A DNA stretch of 64,000 nt from Prescottella defluvii (GCA_029690005.1 CP121458.1:62001-126000), one strand, 5' to 3'; numbered from the stretch's first letter, positions 1 to 9,297 are shown. The notes: a model not told the origin generated them from the sequence alone. Numbers and translations are program-made.

Positions 1-668
1 GACGAAGCCGGAGCCTTCGAGCGCCTTCTGGCAGCTCGGGCCGCCCCGCGGATCCGCAACACGCTGGTCTGCAGCTGCTGCGCGACCGGGCTGGCGAGCA
101 CGCTGGCGTCCGGCGGGTCGACGTTCGTGATGGGGGTGCGTCCGAAGGGACCGATGACGTCGGGCAGGCCCGACGTGTCGAGCAGGGCCGAGAATTCGCT
201 GGGCACCTGGCGCAGCCAGTCGGGGGCGACGTCGTCGACGGCGCTGAGCACCTTGGACCCGCGCACCGCGGACGCGACGTTGGCCTGCGTGGACGTGGTG
301 AGCGGGATCGCGAGGAGCCACGCCGCGACCAGGACCGCGACGAGTTGCAGACCCGCACCGATGAAACTGTCCACACCCCGCGCCACGGGGCTGTGCATGA
401 CGCTGCGGGCTGCCCGGCCCAGCACCATGCCCGCGACCTCACCGATCACCACGAGCACGACGATCAGGGCGATGCCGACGAGCACCCGCATCCGGCCCTC
501 GTCGACGTGGACGAGTACGTGCGGCGCGATGAGGATGCCGGCGACGGCACCGAGCACGACGCCGAGAAAGGCGAGTGCCGACGCGACCGCGCCGTGCCGC
601 CATCCCGACGACGCCGCAAGCAACGCCACCAGAACTACGGCCAGGTCGATCCATGCGGATCCGCTCAA
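1..668 (-). CDS. marP: MarP-type membrane serine protease (partial, cut by window edge)
   Basis: The N-terminal half of a homolog of M. tuberculosis MarP (Rv3671c), a periplasmic trypsin-like protease anchored by four N-terminal membrane helices and needed for acid and oxidative stress resistance in that species. Translation from TTG at 668 gives alternating hydrophobic segments over about residues 5-120, then a linker (near DTSGLPDVIGPFGRTPI) and the start of the protease domain. The TTG overlaps the upstream NUDIX stop as TTGA. No ATG or GTG lies close in frame. A single-base shift near position 42 puts the conserved stretch CQKALEGSGFV in another frame, probably a sequencing error. The catalytic triad lies beyond the left edge. 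Confidence 0.85.
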   Translation of the reverse strand, partial: MSGSAWIDLAVVLVALLAASSGWRHGAVASALAFLGVVLGAVAGILIAPHVLVHVDEGRMRVLVGIALIVVLVVIGEVAGMVLGRAARSVMHSPVARGVDSFIGAGLQLVAVLVAAWLLAIPLTTSTQANVASAVRGSKVLSAVDDVAPDWLRQVPSEFSALLDTSGLPDVIGPFGRTPITNVDPPDASVLASPVAQQLQTSVLRIRGAARAARRRSKAPAS

Positions 669-1450
669 CGCTCCCCCATTTCCCGCGACGGACGGTGCTG
701 CCCGAATTCGATCATGTCGTCGTTCTCCACACCGGTCGCGACCCGCGTGAGCGTTACGTCGAGGTCGCGGACGTCGTGGTGGTCCCACTCGAGTTCCCAG
801 CCGGACACGGCCAGCAGACCCGCGAGCACGCCGGCGGTGAATCCCCACACCAGCATCCCGTCGACCTCGAAGGCGGGGCCCTGGTAGCCGGCGCGGTGCC
901 GCACCTGGAACCGGTTGTCCGGGTCGATCAGGTCCCGCAGCGGCACCCGCACGACGCGCTCAGCCTCGGCGGCGTCGACGACGCCGACCGGGCTGGGGTC
1001 GCGCCAGTACGCGAGCACCGGGGTGACGTCGAACCCGGACGGCGGGATGAAGATCTCGGGGAGCGTCGCGAGCGGTTGGACGCCGCTGCGCACGAGCCCG
1101 GTCTCCTCCTCCGCCTCACGGAGTGCGGTGTCCACGGGCCCGTCGTCCTCGGCGTCGGCGGCCCCGCCGGGGAAGGCGACCTGGCCGCTGTGCTGACGCA
1201 TCGTCGACGCCCGCTGGGTCAGCAGGACGTCGGCGTCGGCCGGGAGTCCTCCGACAGCGAGCGGATCGGCATCGAGGGACCCGCCGAAGAGCACGAGCAC
1301 CGCGGCGGGACGAACCTTCGACCCCTGCGGGGATCGACGGTTCAGGACCGGGTTGACGCGGTTGGGGTCGGCGGGGAGGGTGCGCGTCACCGCGCGAAGC
1401 CATTCGGGCGAGGCCTCGGGGTCCAGCGGATGCTGCGGGTGGAAGCTCAT
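665..1450 (-). CDS. NUDIX hydrolase (CoA-pyrophosphatase-like)
   Basis: A 261-residue NUDIX hydrolase, homolog of Rv3672c. The NUDIX box is visible as GGAADAEDDG...ALREAEEETGL, preceded by QRASTMRQHSGQVAFPGG, typical of the coenzyme A diphosphatase subgroup (NudL-like). Members cleave X-linked nucleoside diphosphates; the exact substrate cannot be read from sequence. The start ATG at 1450 overlaps the stop of the upstream thioredoxin-like gene by four bases (ATGA), and its own stop overlaps the marP start, so the genes nth, tlpA-like, NUDIX and marP form a tightly coupled run on the minus strand. Confidence 0.9.
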   Translation of the reverse strand: MSFHPQHPLDPEASPEWLRAVTRTLPADPNRVNPVLNRRSPQGSKVRPAAVLVLFGGSLDADPLAVGGLPADADVLLTQRASTMRQHSGQVAFPGGAADAEDDGPVDTALREAEEETGLVRSGVQPLATLPEIFIPPSGFDVTPVLAYWRDPSPVGVVDAAEAERVVRVPLRDLIDPDNRFQVRHRAGYQGPAFEVDGMLVWGFTAGVLAGLLAVSGWELEWDHHDVRDLDVTLTRVATGVENDDMIEFGQHRPSREMGER

Positions 1451-2112
1451 GCGGCGACGCCGAGGTACTGCTGGACGGCGCCCGCGATCTCGTCGACACT
1501 GCGGAACTGCTGGGGAAGGATCTTCGCGACCGTACCGTCCGGGCGGATCAGCACCGACACCGGCAGCACGGCCGGGGACCCGACGGCCGCCTGCACCCGC
1601 GCGGAGCCGTCCTGGACGCCGGGCAGGTGGACGTCGTACTCGGCGAGGCGCGCGAGCCCGTTGGACTCGTTGGAATCGGTGTGCACCGTCATGACGGTAA
1701 CCGCGTCGCCGACGCGATCCGAGTATCGCTGCAGGTACGGCAGTTCCTCGCGGCACGGTCCGCACCAGTAGGCCCAGATGTTGAGCAGCACCGGCTTGCC
1801 GGCGAGCGCCGCCCCGAGGTCGACGCGGCTGCCGTCGCCGAGGCACTCGAGATTGATGCCCGCCAGGACCGAACCGTCCGGCGCGGGTCCGGTCGGTGCC
1901 GGGCACGGCTCCAGCGCGGCGTCGGCGCGCAGCGGGGCGAGCGCCTCGGGGGTGTCGGCGCCCCGGCGTTCCTGCGACGTCGACCGGCTCGCACCGGGGT
2001 AGTCGGTGATGTCGGCGGAGTCCTCACCGCCGCGCGGCCAGATGGCGACGATCAGCGCCACCACCACGACGAGCGCGGCCAGACTCCACCGCGCTGCACT
2101 GGAAACACGCAT
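1447..2112 (-). CDS. Membrane-anchored thioredoxin-like (TlpA/ResA family) protein
   Basis: A 221-residue protein with one N-terminal transmembrane segment (about residues 9-25) and a periplasmic thioredoxin fold carrying the redox motif WCGPC (Cys117 and Cys120). A second cysteine pair, Cys70 and Cys90, lies before the fold, as in some TlpA/DsbE proteins. It is the homolog of Rv3673c. The likely role is thiol-disulfide exchange at the outer face of the membrane, for example in cytochrome c maturation or envelope protein folding; this is family knowledge. Start ATG at 2112, five bases after the nth stop. Confidence 0.88.
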   Translation of the reverse strand: MRVSSAARWSLAALVVVVALIVAIWPRGGEDSADITDYPGASRSTSQERRGADTPEALAPLRADAALEPCPAPTGPAPDGSVLAGINLECLGDGSRVDLGAALAGKPVLLNIWAYWCGPCREELPYLQRYSDRVGDAVTVMTVHTDSNESNGLARLAEYDVHLPGVQDGSARVQAAVGSPAVLPVSVLIRPDGTVAKILPQQFRSVDEIAGAVQQYLGVAA

Positions 2113-2117
2113 ACCTC

Positions 2118-2891
2118 TCACATACCTGCCAGATCGAGGAGATGCTCTGTCTCCGGCCCCTTCACCAACGCCGCCGCGGCGACCTTGTCGGTGGGCCCGG
2201 TGCCGTACGACGGGCAGTCCTTCGCGAGGACGCACACGCCGCACGCGGGCTTGCGCGCGTGGCACACCCGACGGCCGTGGAAGATCACGCGGTGCGACAG
2301 GTCGGTCCACTCCTTGCGCTCGATGAGCGCGCCGACCGCGTGCTCGACCTTGACCGGGTCGGTCTCCTCGGTCCACTGCCACCGCCGCACGAGCCGGCCG
2401 AAGTGCGTGTCGACTGTGATTCCGGGCACGCCGAACGCGTTACCGAGGACGACGTTCGCAGTCTTGCGACCGATGCCGGGAAGTGTCACGAGGTCCTTCA
2501 GCTTGTTCGGAACTTCACCGTCGTAGCGCTCGAGGAGCGCCTGCCCGAGACCGATGATCGAGTTCGCCTTGTTCCGATAGAAACCGGTCGTCCGGATGTA
2601 CTCCTCGAGCTCCGTCCGGTCCGCCTCGGCGTAGGCGCGGGCGTCGCGGTAGCGCGCGAACAGAGCGGGAGTTACCTGGTTGACCCGCACATCCGTGCAC
2701 TGGGCCGACAGGATCGTCGCGACCGTGAGCTCGAGCGGAGTCGTGAAGTCGAGCTCGCAGTAGACGTGCGGGAAGGCCTCCTTCAAACGGCGGTTCATCC
2801 GCCGCGCGCGGCGCACGAGCGCGAGCCGGGACTCGCCCGCGGCCACGGGCACGGCACTCGAATTCCGGTCGTCTCCTGAGGTCGCCTGCAC
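2118..2891 (-). CDS. nth: Endonuclease III (base excision repair DNA glycosylase/AP lyase)
   Basis: Close homolog of mycobacterial Nth (Rv3674c). The helix-hairpin-helix [16 protein letters not shown] with the catalytic lysine, the aspartate of [10 protein letters not shown], and the C-X6-C-X2-C-X5-C iron-sulfur cluster near the C terminus ([18 protein letters not shown]) are all present. It removes oxidised pyrimidines and cleaves at abasic sites. The start is uncertain: GTG at 2891 is chosen because it gives a length near the family's usual 245-260 residues, but GTG codons at 2852 and 2846 are also possible and none has a clear ribosome binding site. It is divergent from the small membrane protein at 2974. 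Confidence 0.93.
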   Translation of the reverse strand: MQATSGDDRNSSAVPVAAGESRLALVRRARRMNRRLKEAFPHVYCELDFTTPLELTVATILSAQCTDVRVNQVTPALFARYRDARAYAEADRTELEEYIRTTGFYRNKANSIIGLGQALLERYDGEVPNKLKDLVTLPGIGRKTANVVLGNAFGVPGITVDTHFGRLVRRWQWTEETDPVKVEHAVGALIERKEWTDLSHRVIFHGRRVCHARKPACGVCVLAKDCPSYGTGPTDKVAAAALVKGPETEHLLDLAGM

Positions 2892-2973
2892 CTCGACAAC
2901 TCTACGGACTGCCGTGTCGATCGGATTCCGGACTGTGTCGCTTCTGAGACCTTCGCAGTGTTTACTTCCCGTT

Positions 2974-3264
2974 ATGCAAGGTCTGGCTGTCGTGCTGTTC
3001 CCTGTGCTGCTGATGCTGTTCGCACTGGCGATGGAGCGTGTCGAGTTCCGGCTCCGGCGGCTGACTGTCCGCGAGCAGGAGGTCGCCGAGTTCCTGGACC
3101 AGGCGAGCCAGGACGAGGTCGCGACGCTCGCGAACGAGGGCTTTCCGCACGCCCTCGCCCGGTTCCATCGCCGCCGCAAGCGGGGCAGCCGGTCCGAAAC
3201 CGAAGATTCCGGCGATTCCGACGGCGCCACCGAGGACACCGAGAGCGCCCGCCGCGCGAGCTGA
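2974..3264 (+). CDS. Small conserved membrane protein (Rv3675-like)
   Basis: A 96-residue protein with one N-terminal membrane helix ([19 protein letters not shown], about residues 3-21), a basic region, a helix containing [21 protein letters not shown], and an acidic, serine-rich C-terminal tail. It matches the position and pattern of Rv3675, located between nth and crp in mycobacteria. The function is not known. ATG 2974 is preferred because the membrane helix begins right after it; an upstream in-frame ATG at 2914 would add a stretch that looks non-coding. Confidence 0.7.
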   Translation: MQGLAVVLFPVLLMLFALAMERVEFRLRRLTVREQEVAEFLDQASQDEVATLANEGFPHALARFHRRRKRGSRSETEDSGDSDGATEDTESARRAS

Positions 3265-3354
3265 TCCGCGCTGGTAGCGAGCCTGCGTGCACGGGAACCT
3301 CAGATCCCGATCGCCCGTTTGGTGAGTAAACCCGAGAAGGATTCTTCGTAAAGT

Positions 3355-3368
3355 CGTAGAACTCTACG
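3355..3368. repeat. Small inverted repeat upstream of crp
   Basis: Arms CGTAGA and TCTACG separated by two bases, about 120 bases before the crp start. It does not match the CRP/GlxR consensus (TGTGA-N6-TCACA). No assigned function. The rest of the 3265-3490 gap shows a good ribosome binding site (AAAGGAG) before crp and no clear CRP box. Confidence 0.3.
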
Positions 3369-3490
3369 CGGTGTCAGTGACTCGTCGCACAGCTGCGGCA
3401 AGTAGACTTTGTTCGCGTACTCGTTGCATGAGACCCCAGTCGCCGTGCAGCAACTTGCATCGATGAACAGTTTTTTCCAAAGGAGCGCAC

Positions 3491-4165
3491 GTGGACGAGG
3501 TCCTGGCCAGAGCCGGCATCTTCCAAGGAGTCGAGCCCTCGGCGGTGGCTGCGCTGGTCAAGCAGCTTCAGCCCGTCGATTTCCCCCGCGGGCACGTCAT
3601 CTTCAACGAGGGCGAGCCCGGTGACCGGCTGTACATCATCGTCTCCGGCAAGGTGAAGCTCGGCCGCCGCTCGCCGGACGGTCGCGAGAACCTGCTGACG
3701 ATCATGGGTCCGTCGGACATGTTCGGCGAGCTGTCGATCTTCGACCCGGGCCCGCGCACGTCGACGGCCACCACGGTCACCGAGGTCCGCGCCGTGAGCA
3801 TGGATCGCGACGCCCTCAAGTCGTGGATCGACCAGCGTCCGGAGATCGCCGAGCAGCTGCTGCGCGTCCTCGCGCGTCGCCTGCGCCGCACCAACAACAA
3901 CCTGGCCGACCTGATCTTCACGGACGTCCCGGGTCGCGTCGCCAAGGCGCTGCTGCAGCTCGCGCAGCGCTTCGGCACTCAGGAGGCCGGTTCCCTCCGC
4001 GTGACGCACGACCTCACGCAGGAAGAGATCGCCCAGCTGGTCGGCGCGTCGCGTGAGACCGTGAACAAGGCTCTGGCCGACTTCGCGCACCGCGGCTGGC
4101 TGCGCCTCGAGGGCAAGAGCGTCCTGATCTCCGACTCGGAGCGTCTGGCGCGCCGCGCCCGCTGA
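3491..4165 (+). CDS. crp: CRP/GlxR-family cAMP-responsive transcription regulator
   Basis: A 224-residue protein nearly identical in pattern to M. tuberculosis Crp (Rv3676) and corynebacterial GlxR. The cyclic-nucleotide pocket is seen at residues 79-91 (GEL...PGPRTS, with Glu80, Arg89, Thr90 and Ser91), followed by the long dimer helix and a winged helix with recognition helix [18 protein letters not shown] near residues 183-200. It acts as a global regulator binding TGTGA-N6-TCACA-like sites. Start GTG at 3491 has AAAGGAG eight bases upstream and matches the mycobacterial start. An efficient terminator follows. Confidence 0.97.
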   Translation: MDEVLARAGIFQGVEPSAVAALVKQLQPVDFPRGHVIFNEGEPGDRLYIIVSGKVKLGRRSPDGRENLLTIMGPSDMFGELSIFDPGPRTSTATTVTEVRAVSMDRDALKSWIDQRPEIAEQLLRVLARRLRRTNNNLADLIFTDVPGRVAKALLQLAQRFGTQEAGSLRVTHDLTQEEIAQLVGASRETVNKALADFAHRGWLRLEGKSVLISDSERLARRAR

Positions 4166-4185
4166 TCGCCTCCGGCGGCAGCCTC

Positions 4186-4235
4186 GAACGACCGAAGCCG
4201 CCCGTCCCCACCTGGGACGGGCGGCTTCGTCGTTC
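4186..4235 (+). terminator. Intrinsic terminator after crp
   Basis: A perfect 15-bp stem (4194-4208 with 4214-4228, five-base loop) extended by a further 7 bp (4186-4192 with 4229-4235) across a one-base bulge. There is no long T run, as usual in high-GC actinobacteria. Confidence 0.85.
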
Positions 4236-4284
4236 CAGGAACCGGAGAGTCATAGCCGTGCGGTCATACCTCGGCCCGGATTTC

Positions 4285-4303
4285 GCATTCGACAGGCATT
4301 CGA
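4285..4303. repeat. Direct repeat GCATTCGA, 11-bp period, before the formamidase-like gene
   Basis: GCATTCGA occurs at 4285-4292 and 4296-4303, one helical turn apart and 22 bases before the start codon at 4325. Such tandem half-sites are typical of regulator binding; a LysR-type regulator is encoded just downstream. The role is inferred only. Confidence 0.35.
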
Positions 4304-4324
4304 TTCGCCCAAGAGGATGAAGGG

Positions 4325-5227
4325 ATGACCGACCCGCAGATCGATGCGGACTACAACGTCCGCAACACCGTCTCCGCCGAACTGTTCGACACGACGATCG
4401 AGGAGTACCGGCGGCGTTCACGTGAGGTCGTGCACGGCCTCGCCGGGTTCGCAGATCTGCGATACGACCCGCACAGCCACGAACGCCTCGACGTCTGGGG
4501 CACGGGAAGCGGGCTACGGCCGGCCTTCGTCGCAATCCACGGCGGCTACTGGCGTGCGCTGTCCCGGCACCACACGGCGTTCATGGCCCGCATGCTCGAC
4601 GCCGAAGGCATCGCCACCGTCTCCGTCGACTACGGCCTCGCCCCGGACACGCCTCTCGAGGAGATCGTCCGGCAGGTGCGGGCCGCGGTGGCGTGGGTGT
4701 ACCACCACGGAGCCGACCACGGGCTGGACCCCAATCGCATCGTGGTCGGAGGCAGTTCGGCCGGCGGCCATCTGACGGCGACGACGATGGTGTCCGGCTG
4801 GCAGGATCCGCTCGGCCTGCCTCCGGACGTGGTTCGGGCGGCGATGCCGATCAGCGGACTGTTCGACATCCGGCCACTGGTGCAGTCGTTCGCGAACGAG
4901 TGGCTCGGCCTCGACACCCCTCGGGCCGCTGCACTGAGCCCCCTGCTGCAGACCGACGGGGTAGGACCACGGGCGGTGATCGCGGTCGCCGAGCACGACG
5001 GAGTCGGGTTCCTCGAACAGAGCCGGATGTTCCACGATGCGTGGAACCGCCGGTCCGAGACCGAACTGCTTGTCGTCCCGGATCGCAACCACTACGACGT
5101 CTTCCTCGAACTCGCCGATCGCGACTCGGCCCTGAGCACCGCACTGCTCGGACTGTTCGCCGGCCTCGAGACCACGAAACCTGCCGCACCGCAGGACAGT
5201 TGCGTCCTGCAACCACCAAATCGCTGA
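4325..5227 (+). CDS. Alpha/beta hydrolase, kynurenine formamidase (arylformamidase)-like
   Basis: A 300-residue alpha/beta hydrolase. The oxyanion-hole motif HGGYW (residues 72-76), the nucleophile elbow GGSSAGG (Ser145), Asp225 (AEHDGV) and His256 (RNHYDV) give a complete triad. HGGxW is the hallmark of the alpha/beta-hydrolase kynurenine formamidases (insect KFase and yeast Bna7 type), which convert N-formylkynurenine to kynurenine. Its location next to a 3-hydroxyanthranilate degradation cluster supports a kynurenine-pathway role, although no tryptophan dioxygenase, kynurenine monooxygenase or kynureninase is in the window. A general esterase remains possible. Followed at 39 bases by a LysR regulator on the same strand. 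Confidence 0.75.
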   Translation: MTDPQIDADYNVRNTVSAELFDTTIEEYRRRSREVVHGLAGFADLRYDPHSHERLDVWGTGSGLRPAFVAIHGGYWRALSRHHTAFMARMLDAEGIATVSVDYGLAPDTPLEEIVRQVRAAVAWVYHHGADHGLDPNRIVVGGSSAGGHLTATTMVSGWQDPLGLPPDVVRAAMPISGLFDIRPLVQSFANEWLGLDTPRAAALSPLLQTDGVGPRAVIAVAEHDGVGFLEQSRMFHDAWNRRSETELLVVPDRNHYDVFLELADRDSALSTALLGLFAGLETTKPAAPQDSCVLQPPNR

Positions 5228-5265
5228 CGGTACGAGTGCGGAGCGACCATCGCTAGGATCCCCCC

Positions 5266-6197
5266 ATGGACATGCCCAAACTGCTGGACGGGCGCCTCAA
5301 GCTCCGCCACCTGCTCCTCGTCGACGCGTTGACCAGCCGGGGAAGTGTCGTCGCGGCGGCCGCCGCACTCCACGTCACCCAACCGGTTGCGACGCGCAGC
5401 CTGCACGATCTCGAGGCCATTCTCGGCGTCTCGCTGTACGACCGGGGCCCGCGCGGCATCACCCCGACGATCTTCGGCGAGGCGTTCACCGCGCATGCCC
5501 GCGCGGTCATCGCGCAACTGACCCAGGCGGGGCGGCACGTGGTCGAACTCGCGGATGCCGATCGCGGAACCGTCGTCGTGGGAACGCATCTCGCCGGCTC
5601 CAACGTCCTGCTCCCGGCGCCATCGCCCGGTTGAAGTCCGAGCGACCCTTGCTGACCGTGATGGTCCGTGAGGGCACACCGGAGATGCTCTTGACCGAAC
5701 TACAGTCCGGGCGAATCGATCTCATCGTCGGCCGACTCACCTCCCCCACCGACGAGATGGCCGTGCGGCGCACGTTGTACGCGGAATCGGTGGAACTCGT
5801 GACGCGACTGGGGCACCCGCTCGCGGGCCGGTCGAACCTGCAGTTGAGCGATCTCGCCGAGTACCCGTGGATCCTGCCCGGCGTCGAGACCGCCCTGCGC
5901 CGCGAGCTCGAGGAATTCTTCGCCCGCAACAGCCTGCCCCTTCCGGAGAACCGGGTGGAGGCCACGTCGTTCCTGACGGTGCGGCAACTACTCCTCGAGA
6001 CCGACATGGTCGCGGCCCTGCCCAGCCTCATCCCACGGGACGACGCCCGACTCACCACGCTGCCGATCACGCTCGATCCGATCGGTCACAGCGTCGGCAT
6101 CACCCTGTCGGCCGGACGCACGCTGAGCCCGTCGGCATCGGCGCTGGTGGACTTCCTCGCGGAGTTCGCAGCCGAGATCGCACCCGACCGGTCCTGA
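5266..6197 (+). CDS. LysR-family transcription regulator (frameshifted)
   Basis: An N-terminal LysR winged helix (LRHLLLVDALTSRGSVVAAAAALHVTQPVATRSLHDLE) of the GbpR/PcaQ-like subgroup and a complete substrate-binding domain (MVREGTPEMLLTELQSGRIDLIVGRL onward). A one-base shift near 5620, in the run ggcgcc, splits the reading frame; adding one base restores AIARLKSERPLLTV, so the gene is probably intact. Total about 310 residues, normal for LysR. It lies between the formamidase-like gene and the convergent MHS transporter and is the natural candidate regulator of this catabolic region. Confidence 0.85.
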
Positions 6198-6208
6198 CGC
6201 GGAACGGA

Positions 6209-6243
6209 CCGGAGCCGCCCACCGAGACGGTGGACGGCTCCGG
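6209..6243. terminator. Bidirectional terminator between LysR and transporter genes
   Basis: A hairpin of 9 plus 6 base pairs around one mismatched pair, with a three-base loop, placed between two convergent stop codons (6197 and 6260). It likely serves both transcripts. Confidence 0.75.
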
Positions 6244-6259
6244 TTGCGGCGACGGAGGA

Positions 6260-7604
6260 TCAAGCGGGGACGGCTGCCGGCTCCTCGTCGTGCTGCAGTC
6301 CGCGCGACGAGTCCGGAACCACACGAAACAGCGCGATGGCGCCGAGCAGGCTGATCGTGCAGACGACCGCGAGGTACCACGTGACACCGGTGGACGATCC
6401 GGTAGCGTCGAGCAGCGCGGTCGCGATCATCGGCGCCAGTCCGCCGCCGAGGATGGCACCGCTCTGCAGGATCAGCGACGAGCCGGAGTACCGCACCTTC
6501 GCGGGGAACGTGTCCGCGATGATGCTGCCCTGCACGCAGTGGGTCACCGGAACGATGAAACCCATGCCGAGGAAGGCGATCACGGCGACGACCGTGTTCT
6601 CCGTGTTGAGCAGCGGGAAGAACACCACGCACCACACCAGGATGGCGGCGGAGCCGACGATGAACATCGTGCGTCGGCCGTGCTTGTCGGCGAACTTGGT
6701 CCACACGGGGATCGACGCGAACCACAGGACCGCGGCCGCCGTGACGCACAGAATCAGGAACTGCTTGTCGTAGCCGAGGTGCCGCGTGCCATACGACAGC
6801 GAGAACACCATGAAGGCGTAGGCGACAGCGGAGTTCGCCAGGACCGCGAGCAGCGTCAGGATCAGGCGGGTGAATCCGACGTCGAGCGCCTCGCGGAGCG
6901 GGAACCGCGATACCTCGTTGTTCTCGACGATCCCGGTGAAGGACGGCGACTCGGTGACACGCAGGCGGATGACCAGTCCGATCGCGACCAGCACGATGCT
7001 GAGCAGGAACGGGATACGCCAACCCCAGGAGGTGAATGCACTGTCGGACATCACCGAACTGGTCGTGAGGAAGATGCCGTTCGCGAGAACGAGTCCGGCC
7101 GGGGTGCCCATCTGTGGAAGCCGGCGTAGAGATTCTTCTTCCGGCGGGTGCATGCTCCATCGACATGAGCGTCGCGCCGGCACCCTCGCCTCCCAGTCCG
7201 ATGCCCTGCACCACCCGCATGGCGACCAGCAGGATCGGCGCCCAGACGCCGATCGCGTCGTAGTTCGGGATGAGGCCGATCAGCGTCGATCCGATACCCA
7301 TCATCAGCAGGGAGACCACCAGCGTCGCCTTGCGTCCGATCCGATCACCGAAGTGGCCGAACACCAGACCGCCGAGCGGCCGGGCGACGAAGCCGACCGC
7401 GAACGTACTGAACGCGGCGAGGGTCCCGGCGGTGGGGCTCAGGCTGGGGAAGAACTGCTTGTTGAAGATCAGTGCGGCGGCAGTGCCGTAGAGGAAGAAG
7501 TCGTACCACTCGAGTGTGGTGCCGGCCAGGGTCGCCATGGCGACGCGGTTGCGCGCAGCCGCGGCGGGGGCGGCGGCCCTACCTCGTGTCGTGCTGTCGG
7601 TCAT
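6260..7604 (-). CDS. MFS transporter, metabolite:H+ symporter (MHS) family (frameshifted)
   Basis: Twelve-helix MHS-family symporter related to shikimate, ProP and aromatic-acid transporters. N-terminal signature EWYDFFLYGTAAALIF and the loop 2-3 motif FGHFGDRIGRK are clear; the C-terminal half runs from GTPAGLVLANGIFL to VVPDSSRGLQHDEEPAAVPA. Two apparent single-base losses, near 7127 and 7115, split the frame after SMEHAPAGRR; restoring them gives the usual NLYAGFPQMGTPAG sequence, so this is most likely an error. It is probably the uptake system for the substrate of the adjacent 3-hydroxyanthranilate pathway (inference). An 18-bp palindrome lies upstream. Confidence 0.85.
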
Positions 7605-7711
7605 CGCAGATACCTATCGGGTGTCGGTGGGAGGCGGTGGGATCATCGAGATCCGTTGTTCACCAGGAGAATCCAGCGGCCTCATCGGCCTCGTGGAGAA
7701 GATTCTGCACA

Positions 7712-7729
7712 TGTGAGACATGACTCACA
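7712..7729. promoter_or_regulatory. 18-bp palindrome, candidate operator of the MHS transporter
   Basis: TGTGAG and CTCACA arms separated by six bases (TGTGAGACATGACTCACA), 108 bases upstream of the transporter start and 42 bases after the ACMSD stop. The spacing TGTGA-N8-TCACA is two bases longer than a CRP/GlxR site, so a GntR- or LysR-type regulator is more likely. A second pair, gccgaat/attcggc (7733-7764), lies next to it and could be a weak ACMSD terminator. Confidence 0.5.
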
Positions 7730-7770
7730 AATGCCGAATCGGCCGCTGGGTATCTCAATTCGGCTATGCC

Positions 7771-8775
7771 TCAGCCGATATCGGAGATTCCGAGGAAGCG
7801 CTCCGCATTTCCGCGCTGGATCAGATTTCGCGAGGCCTCGTCGAGGAACTCGCTCTTGCGCACCACCTCACCCACCGGGCGCTCACCCAGCGGATACGGG
7901 TAGTCGCTGCCCACCATCACGCGCTCTACGCCGACGGTGTCGACCAGCAGGCGCAGGGCGCGGTCGTCGAACACCACGGAGTCCACGTAGAACCGACCGA
8001 GGTAGTGCGACGGCGGCATCTCGGACGTGCCGATGATGTCGTTCCGGCGGTGCCACGCGTTCTCCATCCGGCCGAGCCAGAACGCGAACGATCCACCGCC
8101 GTGGGCGAATCCGATCTTCAGTCGCTCGTCGATGCGGTCGAAGACGCCGCCCAGGATCAGTGCGAGGATCGACAGGTGCGTCTCGGCGGGCATCGCGGTG
8201 AGCCACTGCGCCATCCATCGGTTCAGTCGCGGTGACGAGTCCATGTCCCAGGGATGCACGAACACCGGGACGTCGAGCGACGCGCAGTGCTGCAGGAACG
8301 TCACCACGCCCTCGCTGTCGAGGTCGCGGTCGCCGACGTGGTTGCCGATCTCGACGCCGCGGTGCCCGTTGGCGACGCAGCGCTCCACCTCGCGGCAGGC
8401 CGCGTCGGCGTCCTGCAGGGGAACCTGGCAGAACGGGATCAGCCGGTCGGGCGCCGGTTCGACTATCTCGAGCGCGAGGTCGTTGAAGATCCGGGAGATT
8501 CGCTCGGCCTGCTCGCCGGTGCGCCCGTAGTTGAAGAAGGCCGGCGTCGGGGACACCACCTGGGTGCGCACGCCGTCGGCGTCCATGTCCCGCAGCCGGG
8601 TCTCCGCATCCCAGGCATCGGCCTGGATACGACGGAACTCCTTGGAGCCCATCATGATGACGGCCTCGGACTCGCTCTCGACCCGCAGCCACGGGGCGTC
8701 GGGGCCGGCGTCGGCGGTCAGGTCCGGCCACCCCTTGGGGACGTAGTGGGTGTGGATGTCGATGATGCCGCTCAC
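7771..8775 (-). CDS. nbaD: 2-amino-3-carboxymuconate-6-semialdehyde decarboxylase (ACMSD)
   Basis: A 334-residue amidohydrolase-fold decarboxylase. The zinc ligands and catalytic residues of ACMSD are in place: His8 and His10 (DIHTH), His174 (VFVHPWDMD), His225 (AHGGG) and Asp291 (GSDYPYPLG). It turns 2-amino-3-carboxymuconate semialdehyde into 2-aminomuconate semialdehyde, the branch-point step of 3-hydroxyanthranilate catabolism. Start GTG at 8775 sits one base after the dioxygenase stop codon, so translation is probably coupled. It is the last gene of the catabolic operon that starts at 12028. Confidence 0.94.
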   Translation of the reverse strand: MSGIIDIHTHYVPKGWPDLTADAGPDAPWLRVESESEAVIMMGSKEFRRIQADAWDAETRLRDMDADGVRTQVVSPTPAFFNYGRTGEQAERISRIFNDLALEIVEPAPDRLIPFCQVPLQDADAACREVERCVANGHRGVEIGNHVGDRDLDSEGVVTFLQHCASLDVPVFVHPWDMDSSPRLNRWMAQWLTAMPAETHLSILALILGGVFDRIDERLKIGFAHGGGSFAFWLGRMENAWHRRNDIIGTSEMPPSHYLGRFYVDSVVFDDRALRLLVDTVGVERVMVGSDYPYPLGERPVGEVVRKSEFLDEASRNLIQRGNAERFLGISDIG

Positions 8776-8776
8776 G

Positions 8777-9297
8777 TCAGCCCTTTCCGGGATGGAGGGC
8801 GCCGCAGTTGCCGCACGTGCGCGCCTGCTCGTCCTCGTAGAACTGCACGAACACGGGCGGGAGGTCCGCGACGATGTCGCGCACCTGGAGTTCGATCTCG
8901 TGGATCAGGTGGTTGCACTCGATGCAGTACCACTGGAACTTCTCGAGGGTGCCCTCGCGGCGCACGCGCTCGATGACCAGGCCGATCGAGCCCGCGGTGG
9001 GGCGCTGCGGCGAATGCGGCAGATTGCCGGGGAGCAGCCAGGTCTCGCCCTCGCGGATGTGGACGCGCTGGGTCCGTCCTCGGTCATGACGTCGACGTGG
9101 ATGTCGCCCTCGATCTGATAGAACCACTCCTCGTACGGGTCGAGGTGGTAGTCGGTGCGCTGGTTGGGTCCGCCGACGACCTGGACGATGAAGTCGTCAC
9201 CGAGCGCCATCGTCTGGTTGTTGACCGGCGGCGCGAGCAGGTGCCGGTTCTCGGCGATCCACTTCTGGAAGTCGATGACGGGCGGGATGACGGTCAT
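8777..9297 (-). CDS. nbaC: 3-hydroxyanthranilate 3,4-dioxygenase (frameshifted)
   Basis: Cupin-fold ring-cleavage dioxygenase. Iron ligands His51 and Glu57 ([12 protein letters not shown]) sit at the same numbers as in the Ralstonia enzyme, and the third ligand is the His of LPHSPQR. The C-terminal rubredoxin-like site has both CxxC pairs (CIEC and CGNC) known from bacterial members. It opens 3-hydroxyanthranilate to 2-amino-3-carboxymuconate semialdehyde. One base appears lost in the ggaccc run near 9074, after MTEDG; restoring it joins [19 protein letters not shown]. Its ATG overlaps the upstream deaminase stop (ATGA). Confidence 0.92.

Noticed and set aside
575-1771. Open frame of about 400 codons on the plus strand
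   Set aside because: Exactly antisense to the NUDIX and thioredoxin-like genes, which have clear motifs and conserved order.
3370-3400. Possible CRP autoregulatory site (TGTCAGTGAC...GCACA)
   Set aside because: Arms do not match TGTGA-N6-TCACA in sequence or spacing.
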